Source: Azotimanducus chitobiosivorans (lineage in GTDB: Bacteria; Pseudomonadota; Gammaproteobacteria; Pseudomonadales; Azotimanducaceae). Taken from it: DNA of 64,000 nt. The stretch is taken from contig OZ241339.1 in assembly GCA_965200235.1 (NCBI GenBank), positions 3,286,001 through 3,350,000 on the forward strand, written 5' to 3'. Shown here in pieces: positions 57,673 to 64,000 of this stretch (position 1 is the first letter of the stretch; each line of letters begins with the position of its first letter). A model generated the notes under the pieces. That model searched no databases. It was not told the origin of the DNA and saw nothing but the letters and a program-made list of their open reading frames with translations. The position numbers and the translations under genes are program-made.

Positions 57673-58219
57673 GGGTGCCGCCGAGCTCAACGAGCAGGGT
57701 TTCGTATTGTTTCTGCAAGGGGTCGAGCTCGGCGGCGCGGGCCGCATCGGCGCGCGCCGAACGCTGGTCGCCGAGCATTCGAGACAGCATGGCGCGGTTG
57801 TAATAGGCGAGCGGCAGGTTCTGGTCGGCGATTTCAATGCCGCGCGTCAGCGCTTCCATGGCTTCCGCGTAGCGCTTCAATACCATCAGCACATTGCCGC
57901 GATTGATATGCGCGCCGGAGAGCGCTGGCTCCAGCCGAATGGCCGAATCTTGATCGCGCAGCGCGGCTTCGAAGTTACGCATTCTGCGATGAATCACGCC
58001 GCGGTTTGAAAACGTCGCGGCGCGGTCTTCTCGCGTCAGTCCCTCGTGTTCGAGCGCAAGATCGCAGACATCAGGGTTGTAGGGGGGCGCACGCTTATCG
58101 GCTTCCGCGTAGCACTTGCGCGCCGGGGAATCATTAAAGAGATAGGTATTCGCGGCCTGCGCGTGGGCGCACGCGAGCAGCAGTGCGAGACCGATGATGT
58201 GATAGATACGCTTTCTCAT
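57665..58219 (-). CDS. Periplasmic TPR-repeat protein
   Basis: A 184-residue protein with signal peptide MRKRIYHIIGLALLLACAHAQA. Three TPR-like units follow: AATFSNRGVIHRRMRNFEAALRDQDSAIRLEP, SGAHINRGNVLMVLKRYAEAMEALTRGIEI and LAYYNRAMLSRMLGDQRSARADAARAAELDP. Two cysteines precede the repeats. Probably a scaffold for protein contacts, perhaps with the exported FGE-type protein encoded next. Confidence 0.88.
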   Translation of the reverse strand: MRKRIYHIIGLALLLACAHAQAANTYLFNDSPARKCYAEADKRAPPYNPDVCDLALEHEGLTREDRAATFSNRGVIHRRMRNFEAALRDQDSAIRLEPALSGAHINRGNVLMVLKRYAEAMEALTRGIEIADQNLPLAYYNRAMLSRMLGDQRSARADAARAAELDPLQKQYETLLVELGGTRE

Positions 58220-58225
58220 ACCTGC

Positions 58226-58390
58226 CTATTGGACACCCAAGCGGGCGCCTCGTTCAAGCCACCCTGCGTAGGAAGCCTCATCCATGCACGCGCCGCACAC
58301 GATCACCGCAACGCGCTTGCCGACAAGTCGCGAACGCAAAGGACCGATGAGCCCGACGAATGCTGCGGCGCCGGCTGGCTCAACGGCGAT
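58226..58390 (-). pseudogene. C-terminal remnant of a PLP-dependent serine/threonine dehydratase
   Basis: In the minus strand, directly after the stop of the next upstream gene and in the same frame, the sequence reads IAVEPAGAAAFVGLIGPLRS, VAVIVCGACMDEASYAGWL and ends LGVQ. This matches the C-terminus of threonine dehydratase-type enzymes (V-E-P-A-G-A-A-A ... V-x-x-C-G-G-N-x-D). Only about 55 of some 320 residues survive. Confidence 0.75.
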
Positions 58391-58993
58391 TCAAGGGTTG
58401 GCACCTTCATCGCTGCGATTCTGCGACGCCAAATATGGAAGCAGGAGATACTCGACAATGCCGCGTCCGAACTCGCCATACCAGATCGACGGGTTGAGGG
58501 TGCCCACTGGCATTTCACGCGGACGCGGGATCATGCGGTGATCGCGCAGCGTCTCAATGGCGACATCAATGCGCTCGCCATCAAGCAGCTCGACGGCCAC
58601 CTGCCCCCAGCACAGCATCTCGTCATGCATGGCGGCGGCGGCCTGCACACAGCCAAGCTCGTCTCTCATGCGCTGCGTGTGTTCAAGCAGTGCGCGGTGC
58701 TGATACTGGCGTGAAAGATACAGGCGTCCACGCTGACTCGAAGTGGCGTCGTCGCCTAGCCGTTCGATGCGCGCCTCAAGCTGCTCTACCCACTGCACAT
58801 CGCGCTCGCTCATTGTTGGTAGGTTGGATTCGAGCAGCGTGACCCGGTCAAGAAGATCGCGCGAGAGGATCAATCGATGTTCTCGGCTTGTCCAGTCGAG
58901 TTGTTCGCGAAAGACCAGATCCCAAGCGCTTTGCGCATGTGCGAGTGAGCAGGCGATCAGCGCGGCAATCAGAGCGACGCCCGTGAATCTCAC
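58391..58993 (-). CDS. Exported protein of unknown function
   Basis: A 200-residue protein with a signal peptide (MRFTGVALIAALIACSLAHAQS, cleavage likely after AHA). The mature part is helical and charged (REHRLILSRDLLDRVTLLESN, ERDVQWVEQLEARIERLGDDATSSQRGRLYLSRQYQHRALLEHTQRM). No domain recognised. Its C-terminal residues SQNRSDEGANP lead in frame, after TGA, into a dehydratase remnant, so the original 3' end may have been lost in a deletion. Confidence 0.65.
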   Translation of the reverse strand: MRFTGVALIAALIACSLAHAQSAWDLVFREQLDWTSREHRLILSRDLLDRVTLLESNLPTMSERDVQWVEQLEARIERLGDDATSSQRGRLYLSRQYQHRALLEHTQRMRDELGCVQAAAAMHDEMLCWGQVAVELLDGERIDVAIETLRDHRMIPRPREMPVGTLNPSIWYGEFGRGIVEYLLLPYLASQNRSDEGANP

Positions 58994-59037
58994 GACATGA
59001 TTCCGAGGTCAGGCGGCATTGTCAGGGTGATGGCACG

Positions 59038-59979
59038 TTAGGGAATTGGCAGATACCCGCCATGAACGCCCTTGGTGACAATGGACACGGCGTCATGTGC
59101 GTGCAGGCTCTCATAATGTTCGACGCGCAGCCAGAAATCGAGGACATCGTCGCGCGCGCCCAAGGCTTGTTTTACCTTGCGCGCGGCATCCTCGCAGAAC
59201 ATTGGGTTCATGCCGTTTTTGAGTGCGAACGCTTGCTCGTCCTCGCGCTTGACTGCCGTTTGCACTGGTGTTTCGAGCGCGTTCTCTGTCAAGTCAATGA
59301 AATCAACGATGCCGAACTCGTCATCGTGGCCTTCAAGCCGCATGAGCAGGCGTGCGAAGCTGCGCTGACTGTGCGGCGTGGCGTTGATGCTCTCTTGACG
59401 CCCAAGCCACGCGCGCACTTCGCTGAAGCAGGGCCGCGCCTGGCCGCCGAAGTCTTTTTGAAACTGTTCTTGAATGAGTTGGCGCGCGAGCGCGGCGCTG
59501 CACGGGCAGGTCGAGGAATAGAGGACGCCGAGGCCGAGCTCGATGTGCATTTGCCCTTCGGAGAGGGCACCCTTGATGGTGACGGGATAGGAGTTCCAGC
59601 CCGAGTAGTCGGATACGAGCGCGGGCCGGCGCACAAAGTAATCGAAATCGAACTGAATGAAGGCGCGCGTGCTTAAACTCCGGTGCGTCTCGAGAAGCGA
59701 TGAAAGCAGCAGCTTGAGTCCGGCTGGCGTTAATGGCCTCGTCTGCGCGTGCTGATCGAGCAAGAGATAGAGGCGCGACATGTGGATGCCTTGCGCACTC
59801 GGATCGTCGAGATCGACGAATACTTGGATGCGCGCATTCACTTCTCGCATCTGACCGCCGTCCTGCAGCGTCAACGGCTGACGTATTTCGGACATGCCGA
59901 CCCAGTCGAGCGTGCCTTCTGTTGCTGGCCTGGCGGCGACGGCGATGTCGGGCATGGCCTGCTGTCGATGTGTATTCAT
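59038..59979 (-). CDS. folE2: GTP cyclohydrolase FolE2 (type IB)
   Basis: A 313-residue protein (ATG 59955 is an alternative start, M-P-D-I). FolE2 features are LDWVGMSEIRQPL, the zinc-site cysteine region YSSTCPCSAALARQLI with S-T-C-P-C-S, and GMNPMFCEDAARKVKQAL near the end with the second conserved cysteine-containing motif. FolE2 makes dihydroneopterin triphosphate from GTP for folate, and is often used when zinc is scarce or as the only isoform. It follows the Trm112-like gene on the same strand. Confidence 0.93.
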   Translation of the reverse strand: MNTHRQQAMPDIAVAARPATEGTLDWVGMSEIRQPLTLQDGGQMREVNARIQVFVDLDDPSAQGIHMSRLYLLLDQHAQTRPLTPAGLKLLLSSLLETHRSLSTRAFIQFDFDYFVRRPALVSDYSGWNSYPVTIKGALSEGQMHIELGLGVLYSSTCPCSAALARQLIQEQFQKDFGGQARPCFSEVRAWLGRQESINATPHSQRSFARLLMRLEGHDDEFGIVDFIDLTENALETPVQTAVKREDEQAFALKNGMNPMFCEDAARKVKQALGARDDVLDFWLRVEHYESLHAHDAVSIVTKGVHGGYLPIP

Positions 59980-60014
59980 AGATCGTATTCCATTCAGTTT
60001 GATCGAGCACTAGT

Positions 60015-60209
60015 TTACTCGGTGTGCGCGTTCCATTCATTTGGGTCGAGCGTGCGTGCTTCCGACTCAAGCATAATCGGCACTTCATCGCGAATGGGAT
60101 AGGCGAGGCCGCTTTCCTTGCACCATAGCTCGTTCAATGAGCGCTTGTGCACGAGTCCGCCGCCCGACACCGGGCAGACGAGAATTTCAAGTAGTCGAGA
60201 GTCGAGCAT
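60015..60209 (-). CDS. Trm112 family protein (YcaR-like)
   Basis: A 64-residue protein: MLDSRLLEILVCPVSGGGLV, then LWCKESGLAYPIRDEVPIMLESEARTL is the complete family pattern. The second of the usual zinc-ligand pairs is reduced (C-P-V-S-G rather than C-P-x-C), as is common in bacterial YcaR proteins. Trm112 proteins act as methyltransferase partners in eukaryotes; the bacterial role is undefined. Confidence 0.92.
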   Translation of the reverse strand: MLDSRLLEILVCPVSGGGLVHKRSLNELWCKESGLAYPIRDEVPIMLESEARTLDPNEWNAHTE

Positions 60210-60224
60210 AAATGAATAGACAGT

Positions 60225-61499
60225 TCAATCGAATATCTGCTTGAGCACTATTGTTTCAGAACGCTCAGGCCCCGTCGAGATGATGTCCACACGACAGCCG
60301 ACGACTTCTTCAATGCGCGTGAGATACGCGCGCGCATTCTTCGGCAGCTCATCGAGGCGGCGAGCGCCAGCGGTCGATGCCTGCCAGCCCGGCATTTCTT
60401 CATACATCGGTTCGGTCTCGGCAAGGCTTGGCAAGGCGCCTGCGCCTTCATTTGCGTAATCCACGCAGATCTTGATGCGTTCCAAGCCGTCGAGCACATC
60501 GAGCTTGGTCACGCACAGGCCGGAAATGCTGTTGATGCGCACGGCGGTTCTCAACAGCGCCGCATCGAACCAGCCGCAGCGCCGCGGCCTGCCGGTTGTT
60601 GAGCCGAATTCATTGCCGTGCGTTGCCAGCCGCTGTCCAATCTCGCCATCGAGTTCGGTGGGGAAGGGGCCTGACCCGACCCGTGTTGCATAGGCCTTGG
60701 TGATGCCGAGGATATAGTCGAGATGCAGCGGGCCGAAGCCCGTGCCGACGGCGGTGCCGCCGGCTGTGGTGTTGGAAGAAGTGACGAAGGGATAGGTGCC
60801 AAGATCGACATCAAGCAGCGACCCTTGAGCGCCTTCAAAGAGGATTCGTTTCCCGGAGGTTCGCATCGAGTGCAGCGACGTAACCACATCTTCGACGAGC
60901 GGAAGCAGGCGAGTGCCCGCTTTGATACTCGTTTCATACACTTGCGTAAAGTCCACGGCCGCTTCGTCGTGATAATGCTGCAAGACGAAGTTATGGTAGT
61001 CGAGGACTTCTTCGAGCTGCGCAGCGAAGCGTTTGGTGTCGGCGAGGTCGGCAAGGCGGATGCCGCGCCGCGCCACCTTGTCCTCATAGGCGGGGCCAAT
61101 GCCGCGTCCCGTGGTACCGATCTTGCCTTTGCCTCGGGCGCGTTCGCGCGCCAAGTCAAGCGCGCGGTGATAGGGCAGCAGGAGCTGACACGCCGGACTA
61201 ATCCTGAGCCTGTCCTCGACTGGAATCCCTATGTCGATGAGCTTGTCGATTTCCTTCAAGAGTTCAGTGGGCTCAAGCACCACGCCGTTGCCGATCATGC
61301 AGGTGACATGCTCGCGAAATATCCCTGACGGCACGAGATGCAGGACATGCTTTCTATCCCCGATGACGAGCGTATGCCCGGCATTGTGCCCGCCTTGAAA
61401 GCGCACCACGGCATCGGCCGATTCGGTGAGGAGATCGACGATTTTGCCTTTGCCCTCATCGCCCCATTGCGTGCCGAGCACGACCACTGCGCGTCCCAT
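60225..61499 (-). CDS. purA: Adenylosuccinate synthetase
   Basis: A 424-residue protein from ATG 61499, two bases after the hisZ stop. PurA motifs are VVVLGTQWGDEGKGKIVDLL (P-loop), RFQGGHNAGHT, GIGPAYEDKVARRGIR, FEGAQGSLLDVDLGTYPFVTSSNT and RCGWFDAALLRTAVR. It joins IMP and aspartate, using GTP, in AMP synthesis. The hflK-hflC-hisZ-purA order is a gammaproteobacterial arrangement. Confidence 0.96.
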   Translation of the reverse strand: MGRAVVVLGTQWGDEGKGKIVDLLTESADAVVRFQGGHNAGHTLVIGDRKHVLHLVPSGIFREHVTCMIGNGVVLEPTELLKEIDKLIDIGIPVEDRLRISPACQLLLPYHRALDLARERARGKGKIGTTGRGIGPAYEDKVARRGIRLADLADTKRFAAQLEEVLDYHNFVLQHYHDEAAVDFTQVYETSIKAGTRLLPLVEDVVTSLHSMRTSGKRILFEGAQGSLLDVDLGTYPFVTSSNTTAGGTAVGTGFGPLHLDYILGITKAYATRVGSGPFPTELDGEIGQRLATHGNEFGSTTGRPRRCGWFDAALLRTAVRINSISGLCVTKLDVLDGLERIKICVDYANEGAGALPSLAETEPMYEEMPGWQASTAGARRLDELPKNARAYLTRIEEVVGCRVDIISTGPERSETIVLKQIFD

Positions 61500-61501
61500 G
61501 T

Positions 61502-62668
61502 TCAGCGTGCCTCGATCGGTGTGGGTTGCCAATCGCCCGATGTCGTGCGAAGAAGTGCGTGTGTCGCGCTTGCTGGCGGCGTCTCGTTTTCTGCGAGTGC
61601 TTCAATCACGCGCCAGCCTTCGTTTCTCAAGGCTGTGATGCGTTCCCGAACCGAATCGTCGCCCGTCAGCGGTGCCCAAATGCAGTGCTCTGGCTGTTCG
61701 CTGACACGGATTAAACGCGCGAGATCCACATCGAAGCCGACGGCAGGGCGCGGGCATCCATAGTGCGCGCCGAGGCCGTCATAGCGACCGCCGCGCGCGA
61801 GCACCTGCCCGGAATCAGCTGAATAGGCGGCGAACACGAGTCCTGTGTGATAGGCGAAGCCTGTCATTTCCGCAAGATCCACCCGCAGCTTGACGCTTGG
61901 TGTCCTTGATTTCAGCAGACCGACAAAGGACTCAAGCTCTTCGATGCGCTCGAGCACTTCCGCTGGCGCATCGGCGAGCACTTCGCGTGCGCGCTCAAGC
62001 GTGCTTTCGTCACCAAAGAGATCTGTGAGCGCGACGAGCTTCTCGCCGAGCTTCCCCGCATTTCCGGTGAGCGTGCGAACTTCCTCGCGCGCCTTGCGAT
62101 GCAATGCGGCGTGCAGATCGACCTGCTGCGATTCGCTAAGCCCAAGCGTGGCGCTGAGCGATGCGACGATGCCGACGTGCCCGATTTCGATCATCGGCTG
62201 GCGCATCCCAGCAAGCTCCAGCACGCCCGCCATGAGCGACACGATCTCGGCATCCGCCGTCTGCTGGGAAGCGCCAAACAGCTCAGCGCCAATGATCTGT
62301 GACTCGCGCATGGCGAATACGCCTTCCGGCTGCGCACGCGCCACCGGCCCGGAATAGCACAGGCGCCTGACGCCATCACCTTTCAATGGTCCCGAGTCGA
62401 TGCGCAGTGCCTGCGATGTCAAGTCCGCGCGCAGCCCGAGCAGGCGTCCGGTCGCACGGTCTGTGAAGGTAAAGGTTTGCAGATCGAGATCGGCGCCTGC
62501 GCCGACGAGCAGCGAGTCGAGATACTCGAACACTGGCGAGATGACGAGATCGTAGCCGTGCGTGTGCAGGAGGTCGAGAATCGACCTGCGCAAGACCTCC
62601 AGGACACGCGCATCGGGGGGCAGGAGGTCTTCCACGCCATCTGGCAGGCGCGGTCTCGAGGTGTTCAT
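61502..62668 (-). CDS. hisZ: ATP phosphoribosyltransferase regulatory subunit HisZ
   Basis: A 388-residue HisRS-like protein: RLPDGVEDLLPPDARVLEVLRRSILDLLHTHGYDLVISPVFEYLDSLL, LGLRADLTSQALRID, RLCYSGPVARAQPEG and, near the end, ARGGRYDGLGAHYG. It lacks the anticodon-binding domain of true HisRS. With the short HisG it forms the first enzyme of histidine synthesis. It lies between hflC and purA. Confidence 0.94.
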   Translation of the reverse strand: MNTSRPRLPDGVEDLLPPDARVLEVLRRSILDLLHTHGYDLVISPVFEYLDSLLVGAGADLDLQTFTFTDRATGRLLGLRADLTSQALRIDSGPLKGDGVRRLCYSGPVARAQPEGVFAMRESQIIGAELFGASQQTADAEIVSLMAGVLELAGMRQPMIEIGHVGIVASLSATLGLSESQQVDLHAALHRKAREEVRTLTGNAGKLGEKLVALTDLFGDESTLERAREVLADAPAEVLERIEELESFVGLLKSRTPSVKLRVDLAEMTGFAYHTGLVFAAYSADSGQVLARGGRYDGLGAHYGCPRPAVGFDVDLARLIRVSEQPEHCIWAPLTGDDSVRERITALRNEGWRVIEALAENETPPASATHALLRTTSGDWQPTPIEAR

Positions 62669-62684
62669 GATGGGTGCGGGGACG

Positions 62685-63554
62685 CTATTCCCCGGAATCC
62701 TCTAGATATTTGAAGAAATCGCTCTTCGGGTCGAGCACGAGCACGTCGCCCTTGTTGGCGAACACGTTTTGATAGGCGTTGATGCTGCGGTAGAACTCGT
62801 AAAACTCAGGATCCTGACTGAAAGCCTCGGCATAGATGCGCGCCGCCTCGGCGTCGCCATCGCCGCGAATCTCCTCGGCTTGACGATAGGCTTCGGCGCC
62901 AATGACGACGACTTGGCGATCAGCATCGGCGTTGATGCCAAGCGCGAGCTCACGACCTGAGGCACGATACTGCTGCGCTTCGATTTGCCGTTCCGAGTTC
63001 ATGCGCTGGTAGACCGAGTTACTGACTTCCTCAGGCAGGTCGATCTTCTTGACGCGCACATCAAGCACACTGATGCCAAACTCCTTGCGCATCGCCCCGT
63101 CAAGCTCTTCGGTGAGCTCGGTCATCAGTTGATCACGCTCGCCCGAGACGACTTCGTGCATGTCGCGGCGGCTGATCTGGTTGCGAAGCCCCTCATTGAC
63201 GCGCTGCGCGATGCGCTGGATCGCCACCGCCTCGTCAAATCCAGTCGCAGTGTAATAGGTGGCCACATCGTCCACCCGCCACTTGACAAATGAATCGACG
63301 ATCAGCGGCTTCTGCTCGAGCGTGAAGTAGCGCTCGGCCGGGGAATCAACAGTGAGCACGCGCGCTTCGGTTCTGCGCACATCCTCGGCGATCGGCAGCT
63401 TGAAATGCAGGCCTGGCGTGACGTCGGCAACACGAACGGCACCGAACCTGAGCAGCACGGCGCGTTCGGTCTGTTTGACGGTGTAGATGCTCGTCCACAG
63501 AAGCAGAATGACGATCAGGCCGAGCACAATGGCGATAATGTTCTTGAGCGACAT
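62685..63554 (-). CDS. hflC: HflC, FtsH protease modulator
   Basis: A 289-residue protein with one N-terminal membrane helix (NIIAIVLGLIVILLLWTSIYTV) and the prohibitin/SPFH domain (QTERAVLLRFGAVRVADVTPGLHFKLPIAEDV, ISRRDMHEVVSGERDQLM, GISVLDVRVKKIDLPEEV). Then comes the helical arm with INADADRQVVVIGAEAYRQAEEIRGDGDAEAARIYAEAF. HflKC forms a cage around FtsH in the inner membrane. The hflK stop lies 2 bp upstream and the AGGAGA ribosome-binding site overlaps it. Confidence 0.96.
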   Translation of the reverse strand: MSLKNIIAIVLGLIVILLLWTSIYTVKQTERAVLLRFGAVRVADVTPGLHFKLPIAEDVRRTEARVLTVDSPAERYFTLEQKPLIVDSFVKWRVDDVATYYTATGFDEAVAIQRIAQRVNEGLRNQISRRDMHEVVSGERDQLMTELTEELDGAMRKEFGISVLDVRVKKIDLPEEVSNSVYQRMNSERQIEAQQYRASGRELALGINADADRQVVVIGAEAYRQAEEIRGDGDAEAARIYAEAFSQDPEFYEFYRSINAYQNVFANKGDVLVLDPKSDFFKYLEDSGE

Positions 63555-63556
63555 GG

Positions 63557-64000
63557 CTATCTCCTTGCGCGGTCGAAGCCGCTCGAACTTGATTCCGAAG
63601 AGCGCGACATGTTGCTCGCGAGGCTGTCGTTGGAATCGTCATTGGTCGAGGACCTGCGCTCGCTCATCATTGCCGCGGCGGTCAATTGATCGAGCGGCAG
63701 GAACAGCACGTTGTTGCTTTGATCGACATCGACCATCACCTTGGTCGAGTTCGAAAGCACCGACTCCATGGCGTCGATGTAGAGTCGGTCGCGCGTGACG
63801 CTCTCCGCGAGCTGGTACTCGGCGAGCAGCTTGCGGAAGCGCTCAGCCTCGCCTTGCGCCTGCGCGATCACTTGATCGCGATAGGCGTTCGAGCCTTCGA
63901 TTTGCTTCTGCGCGTCGCCGCGCGCTTCCGGGACGACTTTTTCGGCATAGCGATTGGCTTCGTTTCTCAATCGAACCTCGTCTTCCTTGGCTTTCTGCAC
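63557..64000 (-). CDS. hflK: HflK, FtsH protease modulator (C-terminal part; 5' end beyond window)
   Basis: 147 C-terminal residues are visible. KEDEVRLRNEANRYAEKVVPEARGDAQKQIEGSNAYRDQVIAQAQGEAERF is the HflK coiled-coil arm, then ESVLSNSTKVMVDVDQSNNVLFLPLDQL, the usual HflK C-terminal region, and a Ser-rich tail. The upstream end of the gene is cut by the window edge. Operon with hflC. Confidence 0.95.
   Translation of the reverse strand: MQKAKEDEVRLRNEANRYAEKVVPEARGDAQKQIEGSNAYRDQVIAQAQGEAERFRKLLAEYQLAESVTRDRLYIDAMESVLSNSTKVMVDVDQSNNVLFLPLDQLTAAAMMSERRSSTNDDSNDSLASNMSRSSESSSSGFDRARR

Noticed and set aside
1..64000. CRISPR arrays, rRNA or tRNA genes
   Set aside because: No regularly spaced direct repeats of CRISPR size, no cas genes, and no recognisable rRNA or tRNA cloverleaf sequences were found by eye; a tRNAscan/Infernal run would settle this.

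Overview
The window looks like chromosomal DNA of a fairly GC-rich gammaproteobacterium. The best evidence is the right end, where hflK, hflC, hisZ and purA run in the gammaproteobacterial order, followed by a Trm112-like gene and folE2. A class I polyhydroxyalkanoate (PHA) system, a WS/DGAT wax-ester/triacylglycerol synthase and many tightly overlapping (ATGA) operons fit a metabolically versatile, perhaps marine or host-associated bacterium. The genus cannot be read from the sequence. No rRNA, tRNA or CRISPR array was found.

Layout. 1-4.4 kb: end of an amine oxidase, a DUF1838 protein, a CpcT-like protein and two tandem polysaccharide deacetylases. 4.4-10.2 kb: accessory stretch with a NYN-domain gene between 168-bp direct repeats, higBA, four contiguous hairpins, a RES/Xre toxin-antitoxin pair, an AAA ATPase and a nucleotidyltransferase-HEPN fusion. 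10.2-24.1 kb: catabolic cluster (isochorismatase-like hydrolase, FAD oxidase, alpha/beta hydrolase, GntR regulator, NhaA, nitrilase-like protein, HMG-CoA lyase-like enzyme, two CaiB-type CoA transferases, enolase paralogue, broken SDR gene), interrupted by a second AAA ATPase. Similar 16-bp palindromes at its divergent promoters suggest one regulator, and three of its enzymes lack textbook catalytic residues. 24.2-31.5 kb: GYD-domain gene, a GYD-acyltransferase fusion, and a lipid/PHA storage block (phasin, GNAT, WS/DGAT, DUF6489, phaC, phaR, HAD phosphatase) with PhaR-type operators.

31.5-38.1 kb is a graveyard of mobile DNA: IS remnants, two families of terminal-inverted-repeat mini-elements (called MITE-A, four copies in the window, and MITE-B), toxin-antitoxin pairs with broken toxins, a third AAA ATPase, a cysteine-rich exported protein and an intact IS4-type insertion sequence. 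38.2-46.2 kb: dense housekeeping operon (esterase, argC, aminotransferase, DEAD-box helicase, AI-2E-type permease, hisC, acyltransferase, LLM flavoprotein). 46.2-55.8 kb: defence/toxin island with decayed and intact toxin-antitoxin pairs, a frameshifted AAA-TOPRIM gene, a DUF3644 HEPN protein, and a three-gene restriction-modification system resembling BfiI (PLD-type nuclease plus two DNA methyltransferases). 55.9-64 kb: double YjbR protein, exported formylglycine-generating-type enzyme, TPR protein, a secreted unknown protein, then the conserved folE2-to-hflK block.

Recurring themes are accessory genes dropped into native regulatory or 5' regions, CTAG-targeted mini-elements that sit on stop codons or in already broken genes, and antitoxins that outlive their toxins.
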